Assembly: GCA_034429275.1 (NCBI GenBank)
Contig: DAOUFU010000252.1
Span: 1-15,187 of the forward strand
DNA: 15,187 nt
Direction: 5' to 3'
DNA from: DAOUFU01 sp034429275
GTDB taxonomy: Bacteria > Chloroflexota > Anaerolineae > Aggregatilineales > Aggregatilineaceae
Both the position numbers and the translations under genes were made by a program. Shown piece after piece: positions 7,331-14,854 of the stretch. How positions within the stretch are numbered: position 1 is the first letter of the stretch; each line of letters begins with the position of its first letter. The notes below the pieces were generated by a model. It made no database searches, was not told the origin of the DNA, and worked only from the letters and a program-made list of their open reading frames with translations.

Positions 7331-7354
7331 GCGCGGGCGATTCGGAGACGATTG

Positions 7355-7395
7355 CCCTGCGCTTGCCCCTTGCGCCCTGGTCGATTTGCGCAGGG
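7355..7395. other. Inverted repeat in the gap before the secreted-protein gene
   Basis: CCCTGCGC (7355-7362) and GCGCAGGG (7388-7395) are exact inverted copies around a 25-base loop, in the 125-base space between the PPC-like gene and the next. The downstream TTGGG is too short for a good terminator. TATGCT at 7401-7406 could be a -10 but has no clear -35. It may be a weak terminator or control hairpin. Confidence 0.3.
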
Positions 7396-7455
7396 TTGGG
7401 TATGCTGGACGGCACGATCGGACCCTGATGAGTGTATCACCATGAGGACAACACC

Positions 7456-8445
7456 ATGCGTTATCGACTGCTGATTGCAGGCCTGTGCGTGCTGCTGGTG
7501 GCATCGCTGGTGCCTGGGCTGGCTGTGCCTGGGCAGGCTGTGCCCGGACGAGTCTCGGCCCAATCGACCGGGATTGTCACGGTGCGGCTGTGGCAGGGTG
7601 AATCGCCGCGACCGGCGCGGTATATCATCGGCCAGACGACGGGCATCCGGCTGCTGTATACCTGGTTTGCAGCGACGGATGCTCAGGTACAGGACTTCAT
7701 CGCCCAATCGACCCTGACAATCACGCTGGACGATGAGCCGTTGTTTGTCTCGCCAGAGGCGGCGTCGATGTGGTGGCAGCCCAGCGAGCCGTTTACGCTG
7801 GGTGGGCAGTCGCTGCGGCGAGCATCGTGGGTGTTTGAGATCGCCGCGCTGCCGCCCGGTATGCACACCTTCAAGACGACGATTAGCCTGGCGGCGGCAG
7901 TGAGTGATGGAGTGTCGGCTGCGCCGTTTGGCCCCGGCGTGGTGACCGAAACCACCCAGGTGATCCTGGTGGTGGGCGCGGGATATGCGCTGCCGGTGGG
8001 CGTGGTTCAGCCTGCGACCCCGGTTCAGCCCGTGGTGCCCACTGCCGTACCGGTGGTGGTGGTGCCGCCCGCCCAGCCGACTCCGGTCCCCGTGCAGCCG
8101 GTGATCCCGACGGCCATCCCGCAGGCGACGCCGGTGCCGCCGCCCGCTCCGCAGGAACAGTGGATCACGCGCGAGCAGAGCTATGGCGGGCGCGTGGTCG
8201 GTACGCTGCTGGGTGAGGCGCAGGCGTACTGGTACCCGGCGGAGAACATGTTCGTGGACCCACCCATCACCTTCCACACCGGGCAGACGTTGTGGGTCTA
8301 TGGCCTGGACCCGACGCGCCAGTTTTATATGGTGATCATCGACGAGGCGTATGTGTGGGTGAAGGCGTACCTGCTCGGCCCGACTAATGATGCCGTGTGG
8401 CAGGGGCGCGAACTGCCCACCGTGATCATCAACCCGAACAGTTGA
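7456..8445 (+). CDS. Secreted protein with Pro-rich linker and SH3-like C-terminus
   Basis: A 329-residue exported protein of unknown function. The N-terminus has two Arg residues, a hydrophobic core (about 5-24) and a likely signal-peptidase site after VSA at residue 35. The mature part begins with an unrecognised beta-rich domain (about 36-178). A linker of about 50 residues (180-232), almost all Pro, Val, Thr, Ala and Gln, is typical of Chloroflexota cell-surface proteins. The end (about 237-315) resembles a bacterial SH3 domain, with VGTLLGEAQAYWYP, TLWVYGLD and AYVWVKAYLL. The ATG at 7456 has GAGG eight bases upstream and gives a proper signal peptide; a GTG at 7432 would put extra polar residues in front. 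The gene is co-directional with the envelope proteins upstream and is followed by a terminator. A wall- or matrix-binding role is inferred. Confidence 0.8.
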   Translation: MRYRLLIAGLCVLLVASLVPGLAVPGQAVPGRVSAQSTGIVTVRLWQGESPRPARYIIGQTTGIRLLYTWFAATDAQVQDFIAQSTLTITLDDEPLFVSPEAASMWWQPSEPFTLGGQSLRRASWVFEIAALPPGMHTFKTTISLAAAVSDGVSAAPFGPGVVTETTQVILVVGAGYALPVGVVQPATPVQPVVPTAVPVVVVPPAQPTPVPVQPVIPTAIPQATPVPPPAPQEQWITREQSYGGRVVGTLLGEAQAYWYPAENMFVDPPITFHTGQTLWVYGLDPTRQFYMVIIDEAYVWVKAYLLGPTNDAVWQGRELPTVIINPNS

Positions 8446-8479
8446 GGACCGCCCGGCCTTTTTGATGCCGTACCGGATG

Positions 8480-8513
8480 CAGGGCGTCGGGGCACTTCCT
8501 CGCGCCCTGTTTT
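8480..8513 (+). terminator. Rho-independent terminator after the secreted-protein gene
   Basis: CAGGGCG (8480-8486) pairs with CGCCCTG (8503-8509). An inner stem CGGGG/CCTCG follows after one bulged T, the loop is CACTT, and TTTT follows at 8510-8513. It lies 35 bases past the stop codon and closes the transcript begun near 5170. Confidence 0.8.
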
Positions 8514-8561
8514 CGTGTGGGCAGTCCCCCAGGATTTGAGGACCACGCCCGCCGCCAAATT

Positions 8562-8570
8562 TGCTACAAT
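8562..8570 (+). promoter_or_regulatory. Extended -10 promoter for the zinc-ribbon membrane gene
   Basis: TG at 8562-8563, one base, then TACAAT (8565-8570, five of six to TATAAT) form an extended -10. No good -35 is seen at the normal distance, which this promoter class does not need. It lies just after the terminator and 38 bases before the ATG, the right place to start the 8609-11461 unit. Confidence 0.55.
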
Positions 8571-8608
8571 GCAGGCATCGAGGCGGACAACCGCGCAGGA
8601 GGAATCCC

Positions 8609-9271
8609 ATGTTTGGCTGGAAATCCAGGGGAGGGGCGGTGGAACCGGTGTTTCGCCGGGTCTATGCCCTGGAAGCAGTGGCAGCACTGGCGATGCTGGC
8701 CGGGTTTGCATTGGTGTGGTGGCAGGGGCACGATCCGGAGACGGCGTTCAACCTGTTCGATCGCGGATCGCGCGAACTGCGCCACCGGGATCCGCGTTTT
8801 GTGTTCCAGCCGCTGCTGGTGCTGTGGCTGATGTGGCCGTCGCTGGTGATCTCTGGTGTGCGCGGGCTGACCGGGATCGTTGTGCAGCCGGTCTCGTTCC
8901 GGTGGCTGGCACAGACCATGTGGGGAATTTCGGTGCTGCCGCTGGTGCATTTTTACCTGAACTACCGCGAGAGCATCCCCGAATTCTCGCCGCTGCAAGA
9001 TGGCAGCATCGGCACCGGGTTCTGGATCACGGGCGGGGCGGTGATCCTGCTCGGCGGGGCGCTGCTGATCGAAAGCCTGATCCACGAACCAGAAGACTGG
9101 GGCGCGCCGCCGCCTGTCACCCTGCCGGCGGACGAGGCCCAGGTGCTGTGGGATGGCAAATACCTGGCGTGCCCGGTGTGTGGGATGCTCAATGATCCGC
9201 AGGCGCGGACATGTGCGAGCTGCAGAAGCCTGCTGTTCAACTTCGAGCCGGAGCGCAAACGCCAGGATTGA
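8609..9271 (+). CDS. Four-helix membrane protein with C-terminal zinc ribbon
   Basis: A 220-residue protein of unknown function. Hydrophobic segments lie at about 18-38, 66-84, 98-116 and 138-157, giving a likely four-helix integral membrane protein. The C-terminus carries a small zinc ribbon, C188-x2-C191-x10-C202-x2-C205 (CPVCG and CASC), probably cytoplasmic if both termini are inside. Such ribbons usually serve protein or nucleic-acid contacts or simply stabilise a short tail. The ATG at 8609 has a perfect AGGAGG six bases upstream (8597-8602). It is first in a unit with a UPF0316-type membrane protein (47-base gap) and tilS. I do not recognise the membrane part as a named family. Confidence 0.82.
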   Translation: MFGWKSRGGAVEPVFRRVYALEAVAALAMLAGFALVWWQGHDPETAFNLFDRGSRELRHRDPRFVFQPLLVLWLMWPSLVISGVRGLTGIVVQPVSFRWLAQTMWGISVLPLVHFYLNYRESIPEFSPLQDGSIGTGFWITGGAVILLGGALLIESLIHEPEDWGAPPPVTLPADEAQVLWDGKYLACPVCGMLNDPQARTCASCRSLLFNFEPERKRQD

Positions 9272-9318
9272 TGGCTCGCCCTGGCGATCCGCAGAGAGAG
9301 AAGAGAAAGGAAACGCTC

Positions 9319-9852
9319 GTGGAATGGAATGAAATCGGCCTGGTGGCGGCTATTTTTGCGCTGCGCGTGATCGGCAACATGATGACCACCATCCGCACTG
9401 TGATGATCGTGCGCTCGCAGAAGTTCTGGTCGTCGGTGATCGGACTGTTCGAGGCGCTCATCTTCGCGCTGGCATTGGGCAGCGTGGTCACCAACCTGAA
9501 CAACATCTGGAACCTGGCGGCCTACTGCATCGGGTACGCGGTCGGCGGCTACCTGGGGCTGGAACTCGAATACCGGCTGGTGCAGCGGTATGTCTCGGTG
9601 CAGGTGATTTCACCGCAGTTCGCCCATCCCATCGCCCAGGCCATCCGCCAGGCCGGTTATGGGGCGACGGAAAGCTGGGGGCGCGGCGTGGAAGGGCAGG
9701 TAGGGACAGTGACGGCGGTGGTCGGACATCAGCAGGTGAGCGAGGTGGTGCGCATCGCGCGCACAATCGACCCGGACGCCTTCATCCTGATGGAAGAGCT
9801 GCGCGGCATTTCGCAAGGCTATTTTGGGCGGCTGGCGCGCCACGCGCGCTGA
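9319..9852 (+). CDS. UPF0316 membrane protein (DUF5698 and DUF2179)
   Basis: A 177-residue protein matching the usual length and plan of the UPF0316 family. Three hydrophobic segments (about 6-22, 36-58 and 62-82) form the DUF5698-type part, with RVIGNMMTTIRTVMIVR early and the conserved-looking GYAVGGYLGLELE. The cytoplasmic DUF2179-type part (about 95-165) has a small alpha/beta fold ending DPDAFILMEELRGISQGYF. DUF2179 domains occur in YitT-like proteins and are thought to bind a ligand, but the family's function is unknown. The GTG at 9319 was chosen because AAAGG lies eight bases upstream and because the protein then begins just before the first helix, as in relatives. It ends 31 bases before tilS and is likely co-transcribed. 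Confidence 0.85.
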   Translation: MEWNEIGLVAAIFALRVIGNMMTTIRTVMIVRSQKFWSSVIGLFEALIFALALGSVVTNLNNIWNLAAYCIGYAVGGYLGLELEYRLVQRYVSVQVISPQFAHPIAQAIRQAGYGATESWGRGVEGQVGTVTAVVGHQQVSEVVRIARTIDPDAFILMEELRGISQGYFGRLARHAR

Positions 9853-9883
9853 GTGCGCCGCGCATCTGCGTGAGGGGAGGGCC

Positions 9884-11461
9884 GTGAGCGGACTGCCGGA
9901 TGACGTGGGGCGGTTCATCGAGCATCACGCGCTGATGCCGCCGGGATCGCGGGGGGTTGTGGCTGTCTCCGGCGGGGTGGATTCGCTGGTGCTGCTGGAC
10001 GTGCTACGGACGCTGGGTGGGGGGGCGCTGCATGTCGCCACGCTGGATCATGGGCTGCGCGGGGCAGCGGGCGCGGCGGATGCCGACTATGTGCGCGAGC
10101 TGGCGAGCCGGTGGGGGCTGCCGGTCACAGTGGGGCGTGCGGATGTGCCCGCCCTGGCGGCGGCGCTGGGCATCGGGCTGGAGGACGCGGCGCGCCGGGC
10201 GCGTTATGCCTTCCTGGGGCGGGTGGCGCGGGCCGTGGGCGCAGACTGGATCGCGGTAGGGCATCACGCGGGGGACCAGGCCGAAACGGTGCTGATGCAC
10301 CTCATCCGGGGCAGTGGATTGGCAGGGCTGGGCGGAATGCGGCCCGACTCCGGGCTGCCGGAGGACGCCTGGCCGGATGACCTGCCGTTGACCTGCGATC
10401 CGCCGCTGGAACCGGTGGGCGCGTGGCGCGCTGTGCGAGTGGTGCGCCCCCTGCTGGAGATTGAGCGGGCGGCGATTGAGGGCTACGCTGCGGCGCGCGG
10501 CATGATCCCCCGGCAGGACGCTACCAACACCGACCGGGCTTACCTGCGCAACCGCACCCGGCACGAACTCATCCCCTTGCTCGAATCGGTGAATCCGAAA
10601 ATCCGGGAGGCGCTGGTCCGGCTGGCTTCGGTGGTGCGCGAAGATGCGGCGCGGCTGGCAACCGCGGACGAATCGCTGCTGGCGCGGATCGGCACAGAAG
10701 GCCCGGCGGGCGAGTGGATGCGACTGGCGCGGGGCGCGTGGGCTGAGCTGAGTCGGGCGGAGCAGCGCGGAGTCTTGCGGGCGGCAGTGCGTCGGCTGCG
10801 CGGTGATGTGCACGACCTGGAGCTGGACCATGTCGAGCGGGCGCTGGAGCTGGCGGGGCGTTCGCATACCGGCGCGGTGGCCGTGCTGCCGGGCGGCCTT
10901 CGGATGCGCGTGGAGCGCGACGCGCTGGTGATGTTCCGTGACGACTCCGACCCGGCGGACCGAATCGACGCGCCCGCGCTGGAACCGGGGCAGGTATTGG
11001 GGCCGTTCGCGGCGGGCGAGCGGGTGACGTGGACGCTCGGCGGGTGGACCTTTGGCTGCCGGGCGTTGGAGCCAGGCGACGATCTCGCGCGGCTGCACGC
11101 GGACCCCTTAGCGGCGGCGCTGAGCGTACCGCCCGGCGCGCCGATTCTGCTGCGGGCGCGCCAGGTGGGAGATCGCTGGCTGCCGCGCGGCATGGGTGGT
11201 CATGGGCAGAAGCTCAAAGCGGCGTGGCAGAGCATGGGTGTGCCGGCAGCCTGGCGAGACCGGGTGCCGCTGCTGGTGATCGCGGGCGAGATCGGCTGGT
11301 TCGTCGCGCCGGATGCGCGGCAGGGACTGCGCGGGCGGGTGGCAGAGCCGTTCGCACCGGCGGGCGAAGAATGGTCGGGCGCGGAAGCCAGAATGGAGCC
11401 GGGCGAAGGACTGAATCGCGCGATCATAGTGGTGAGGTGGGTGAGGGCGAGTGATCTTTAG
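9884..11461 (+). CDS. tilS: tRNA(Ile)-lysidine synthase
   Basis: A 525-residue enzyme that attaches lysine to C34 of the CAU-anticodon tRNA-Ile using ATP, so that the tRNA reads AUA instead of AUG; this is normally essential. The N-terminal PP-loop ATPase has SGGVDS at 29-34, then LDHGLRG, EDAARRARYAFL, HHAGDQAETVLMHLIRGSG, and the family signature around DATNTDRAYLRNRTRHELIP. A middle helical region follows, and the C-terminal TilS domain has VGDRWLPRGMGGHGQKLK. The usual HHxDDQxET reads HHAGDQAET, with Gly for the first Asp. The length is at the long end for the family, mostly in Ala/Arg-rich stretches. The GTG at 9884 has a G/A-rich ribosome site (AGGGGAGG, 9873-9880) and precedes the PP-loop by the usual short distance. 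It is last of the unit beginning at 8609. Confidence 0.95.
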   Translation: MSGLPDDVGRFIEHHALMPPGSRGVVAVSGGVDSLVLLDVLRTLGGGALHVATLDHGLRGAAGAADADYVRELASRWGLPVTVGRADVPALAAALGIGLEDAARRARYAFLGRVARAVGADWIAVGHHAGDQAETVLMHLIRGSGLAGLGGMRPDSGLPEDAWPDDLPLTCDPPLEPVGAWRAVRVVRPLLEIERAAIEGYAAARGMIPRQDATNTDRAYLRNRTRHELIPLLESVNPKIREALVRLASVVREDAARLATADESLLARIGTEGPAGEWMRLARGAWAELSRAEQRGVLRAAVRRLRGDVHDLELDHVERALELAGRSHTGAVAVLPGGLRMRVERDALVMFRDDSDPADRIDAPALEPGQVLGPFAAGERVTWTLGGWTFGCRALEPGDDLARLHADPLAAALSVPPGAPILLRARQVGDRWLPRGMGGHGQKLKAAWQSMGVPAAWRDRVPLLVIAGEIGWFVAPDARQGLRGRVAEPFAPAGEEWSGAEARMEPGEGLNRAIIVVRWVRASDL

Positions 11462-11513
11462 CTGGTTTTTACGAACCCTTTGTTTATGGCCTAAGCATTG
11501 GATTAACAGAGAC

Positions 11514-11542
11514 TTGCATCTTTGCGAACCTGCACCTATAAT
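11514..11542 (+). promoter_or_regulatory. Near-consensus sigma-70 promoter for the winged-helix regulator
   Basis: TTGCAT (11514-11519), exactly 17 bases, then a perfect TATAAT (11537-11542), in a conspicuously AT-rich stretch between tilS and the regulator. The start point would be near 11549, leaving a leader of about 67 bases. This is the best promoter match in the window. Confidence 0.82.
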
Positions 11543-11615
11543 TAAGATAAGATAAATGCCGGGGGAACTGAGCAGGCACATGGTGCAAGGATAACATACA
11601 GGGGCAAAAATCACG

Positions 11616-12446
11616 ATGTCAAACGGTGATGATGCATTCATTCTTGTGGTTGACGACGAGGGCGCGATCCGCTACTCGATCAGCAAAACGCTTCAGCGCG
11701 TGGGGTACCAGGTTCATACCGCAGAATCCGGTGAAGAAGCGCTGGAGATGATGAAGCGCCAGAGCTATGACGTGGTGCTGACCGACATCAAAATGCCGGG
11801 GCTGACCGGCGTCGAACTGCTGGCGAAGATCAAGGAACAATCGCCGGACGCGGTGGTGATCCTGCTGACGGGGTACGCCAGCCTGGAAACCGCAATTGAG
11901 AGCCTGCGACTGGGCGCGCACGATTACCTGGTCAAGCCGAGCAGCAGCCAGGACATTCGCCAGAGCGTGGCGCAGGGCCTGGAGCGCTCGCGCAATATGC
12001 GTCACCGGCGCGCGCTGCTGCGGACCATCCGCGACAACGTCGAACAGCTCACCGGCGAGCCGGTCGCCGAGGGGACCGAGGCCGTGCCGCCGGGCAAGAG
12101 CCAGCCTGTCGGCACGCCGGTGGTGACCCCGGTGACGACCATGACCATCGGCCCGCTGACCATCTACCCTGGCCGCTACCAGATTTCGGTGGGCGACCAG
12201 CCGATTGACCTGACACCCACCGAGTTCGATCTGCTGCTGTACCTGGCGGCGCACCGGGGCCGCGTGGTGCCGTGCTCGGAGTTGGTGCGCGAGGTGCGCG
12301 GCTATACGCTGGAAGAGCACGAGGCGCGCGAGGTCATTCGTCCGCATGTGAGCAACCTGCGGCGCAAGCTCAAGTCGTCGGGGCAGAATCCCAACATCAT
12401 CGTTAACGTTCGTGGCATCGGGTATCGCCTGGCGGAAACATCGTAA
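11616..12446 (+). CDS. Response regulator: NtrC-like receiver fused to winged helix
   Basis: A 276-residue transcription regulator. The receiver (about 8-122) has VVDDE (11-15), the phosphoacceptor Asp57 in LTDIKMPG, Thr85 in LLTGYASLETAIE and Lys107 in YLVKP. The GYASLETA stretch after the Thr is typical of NtrC/AtoC-type receivers. A linker (about 123-175) follows, helical then rich in Pro, Thr and Val. The C-terminal part (176-275) is an OmpR/PhoB-type winged helix, with LTPTEFDLLLYLAAHRGRVV, the recognition-helix region REVIRPHVSNLRRKLK and the wing VRGIGYRL. The ATG has AGGGG eleven bases upstream, a little far. The gene is alone between a strong promoter and a strong terminator, with no adjacent kinase, so it is an orphan regulator or takes phosphate from a distant kinase. 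DNA-binding regulator is certain; targets are unknown. Confidence 0.93.
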   Translation: MSNGDDAFILVVDDEGAIRYSISKTLQRVGYQVHTAESGEEALEMMKRQSYDVVLTDIKMPGLTGVELLAKIKEQSPDAVVILLTGYASLETAIESLRLGAHDYLVKPSSSQDIRQSVAQGLERSRNMRHRRALLRTIRDNVEQLTGEPVAEGTEAVPPGKSQPVGTPVVTPVTTMTIGPLTIYPGRYQISVGDQPIDLTPTEFDLLLYLAAHRGRVVPCSELVREVRGYTLEEHEAREVIRPHVSNLRRKLKSSGQNPNIIVNVRGIGYRLAETS

Positions 12447-12470
12447 GCCTGCCTGTTCCCCGCGATTCCG

Positions 12471-12505
12471 CCGCCCGGCCCCAAACAGGTCGGGCGGATT
12501 GTTTT
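12471..12505 (+). terminator. Rho-independent terminator after the winged-helix regulator
   Basis: A 10-bp stem (12471-12480 with 12488-12497, one G-T pair) closes a seven-base loop CCAAACA. It is followed by ATT and then GTTTT (12501-12505). It lies 24 bases past the stop codon and separates the regulator from the Clp-type ATPase gene. Confidence 0.85.
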
Positions 12506-12555
12506 GAGCGACCGGAGACCTGCATCCGACGGCGGGCCGGTTTTCCGGTATACGG

Positions 12556-12561
12556 TATAAT
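12556..12561 (+). promoter_or_regulatory. Candidate -10 element for the Clp-type ATPase gene
   Basis: A perfect TATAAT lies 49 bases before the ATG and downstream of the preceding terminator. No recognisable -35 is found at 16 to 18 bases upstream and there is no TG extension, so an alternative sigma factor or an activator may be needed. Confidence 0.45.
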
Positions 12562-12610
12562 GGGGAACCAACAACCGGCTGCGCGGATCATACCTCAGGG
12601 ATTAGACTGA

Positions 12611-14854
12611 ATGGGCAATCTCAACCCAAACCTGCTGACCAAAGACACACAGACCATCCTCGATGACGCGGTAGGGATTCTGGATACCTATGGCAAAACG
12701 TTGATGACGCCCGAAGCTGTGCTGCTGGCGCTCATCCGGCGAAAGGGGACGGCTGCGGCGCGCCTGCTGGCCTATTTTGCCGAGCGGCGCGGGGCGGACC
12801 TGAACAAGCTCGAAGGGACAGTGCGGCGGGCGGTCCAGAGCCGCCGCGACATGAACGGCGACCTCAAATATCTGGCCTCGAACCAACGGGCCATCGAACT
12901 CAGCCGCTCGATGGTGATCGCGCTCGACGAGGCGCTGACGGTAGCGCAGTCACTCGATCAGAAAACGGTCGATACCGATCACCTGCTGGGAGTGATGACC
13001 GAGCGCGACATCGGCACAGCGGGGATGCTGACGCAGGTAGGCATCACCAAAGGGGCGGTGCTGGAGCAGTTGACCTCGTCGGGCACCAGCGTGAGCGTGA
13101 TTCACCGGACGGAAATCGACATCAGCAGCGACATGGTGGCAGCGGCCCAGTCGGGAGCGCTGCAAGCGGTATACTTCCGCGAGGGGCTGCTGCGCGACCT
13201 GATCCAGATGCTCGGCCAGACGGTCAACCGCCACGTGATCCTGGTGGGGCCGGACGGCGTGGGCAAGCGCACGCTGGCCTACAGCCTCGCCCTGTTGATC
13301 GCCGAAGGGCAGGGGCCGGTCGGGCTGGCCAACCTGGTGCAGATCGACGAGCGCGCGCTGATCGACCAGCCGCAGAAGGCGGTCGAAACTTCACTGCGGC
13401 GAGCGCGCGGCGGGATTTTGTTCGTGCCGCACATTCACCGCTTTTTTGGCACCGCGCTCAAGGCCGAGTTCCCGAAGGCGACGCCGATTCTCCAGCGCGC
13501 CTTCCTGGAAGACAACCCGGTGATTATCGGCACGACGACCCAGGCGCTGTGGGAAGAGCGTCTGCGCGGCATCAACGCGGTGGTCGAGAATGTGCAGCTT
13601 TTGCAGGTGCCGCCCACCGATATCGAGCAGACGATCGAGATTCTCAAGGTGCACAAGCCGCACATCGCCGCCGACTACAAGATCGAAATCCACGACGAGG
13701 CGCTGCGGGTGGCGGCGAACCTGGCCCGGCGCTATATGAGCGGGACGCCGCTGCCGCTGGCTGCCGAACACCTGCTGCACCGCGCGGCCTCGCTGGTCAG
13801 CCTCAACGACCAGACTCACATCGCCTTCCGGCAGGAACTCGAAGACTCGGTGCTGGATACCGAAGATGTCACGCTGGCCGCCGCGCAGATGACCGGCATT
13901 CCCGTCAGCAAGCTGGGGCAGGACGAGCGCACCAAGTACGCCAGCATGGTCGAGCACCTGCACGAGCGCATCATCGGCCAGGACGAAGCGGTGATCGCGC
14001 TCAGCCGGGCGGTGAAGACGGCGCGCGTGGGGTTGAAGGACCCCAAGCGCCCGATCGGGTCGTTCCTGTTCCTGGGGCCGACGGGCGTCGGCAAGACGGA
14101 ACTGGCGAAGGCGCTGGCCGAGTTTATGTTCGGCAGCGAAGACGCCATGCTGCAAATCGACATGTCGGAATACATGGACGAGAACACGGTCAGCCGGCTG
14201 GTGGGCGCGCCGCCCGGTTATGTGGGGTATGAGGGGGGCGGACAGCTCACCGACCGGGTGCGCGAGCAGCCGTATATCGTGGTGGTGTTCGACGAGGTGG
14301 AGAAGGCGCACCGCCGCGTGCTGGATGTGCTGCTTCAGGTGATGGAAGAGGGACGGCTGACCGATGGCCAGGGCAACGTGGCGACCTTCAGCGAGGCCGT
14401 GATCATCATGACGAGCAACGTCGGCGCGCGTGAGTTGGAAGTCTCGGTGATCGACGACGAGACGCGCGATGCCGTGATGGAAGAGGTGCGCGCCGAGTTC
14501 CGGCCCGAATTCCTCAACCGGCTCGATGAGATCGTGATCTTCCACCCGCTGAGCGACGAGCACCTGGCGCAGATTCTCGACTTGATGCTGACCAAAGAGA
14601 ACAAGCTGGCTGCCGAGCGCGGCCTGGTGCTCGAATTTACGCCCGAAGCCAAGACGTGGATGCTGGCCCAGAACGATCACCCGGAATGGGGCGCGCGCCC
14701 GCTGCGGCGCAATATCCCGCGCAACGTGCGCGAGCAGTTGGCCGACTACCTGCTGCGCGAAAATCCGCAGGCCGGGGCGACGGTGAAGATCGATGCAGGC
14801 GAGCACGGGCTGGTGTTCACCATGCAGGTAGCGGGGAGTGCGAGCACAGGTTGA
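12611..14854 (+). CDS. Clp/Hsp100-type AAA+ unfoldase with degenerate first ATPase domain
   Basis: A 747-residue two-ATPase Clp protein, shorter than typical ClpC (about 810-850) or ClpB (about 860). It has a Clp N-domain (about 1-155, two repeats), a first AAA+ region (about 180-400), little or no coiled middle domain, and a well-kept second AAA+ domain with C-terminal D2-small domain (about 440-740). In the first ATPase domain the Walker A reads GPDGVGKR (213-220), with Arg where Ser/Thr binds magnesium, and the Walker B reads ILFVPHIH, with Pro273-His274 replacing Asp-Glu. The second domain is intact: GPTGVGKT (489-496), VVFDEVEK (Asp561-Glu562), pore loop GYVGY (536-540), sensor TSN (601-603), Arg637 and GARPLRR. 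The segment after TSN is short and lacks the VGF/LGF tripeptide used for ClpP docking. ATG at 12611 has AGGGA nine bases upstream. Likely an unfoldase or disaggregase driven by its second ring; partner unknown. Confidence 0.9.
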   Translation: MGNLNPNLLTKDTQTILDDAVGILDTYGKTLMTPEAVLLALIRRKGTAAARLLAYFAERRGADLNKLEGTVRRAVQSRRDMNGDLKYLASNQRAIELSRSMVIALDEALTVAQSLDQKTVDTDHLLGVMTERDIGTAGMLTQVGITKGAVLEQLTSSGTSVSVIHRTEIDISSDMVAAAQSGALQAVYFREGLLRDLIQMLGQTVNRHVILVGPDGVGKRTLAYSLALLIAEGQGPVGLANLVQIDERALIDQPQKAVETSLRRARGGILFVPHIHRFFGTALKAEFPKATPILQRAFLEDNPVIIGTTTQALWEERLRGINAVVENVQLLQVPPTDIEQTIEILKVHKPHIAADYKIEIHDEALRVAANLARRYMSGTPLPLAAEHLLHRAASLVSLNDQTHIAFRQELEDSVLDTEDVTLAAAQMTGIPVSKLGQDERTKYASMVEHLHERIIGQDEAVIALSRAVKTARVGLKDPKRPIGSFLFLGPTGVGKTELAKALAEFMFGSEDAMLQIDMSEYMDENTVSRLVGAPPGYVGYEGGGQLTDRVREQPYIVVVFDEVEKAHRRVLDVLLQVMEEGRLTDGQGNVATFSEAVIIMTSNVGARELEVSVIDDETRDAVMEEVRAEFRPEFLNRLDEIVIFHPLSDEHLAQILDLMLTKENKLAAERGLVLEFTPEAKTWMLAQNDHPEWGARPLRRNIPRNVREQLADYLLRENPQAGATVKIDAGEHGLVFTMQVAGSASTG

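Noticed and set aside
10004..11098. Long minus-strand frame opposite tilS
   Set aside because: It is antisense to conserved TilS motifs, rich in Arg, Pro and Gln, without a ribosome site or domain.
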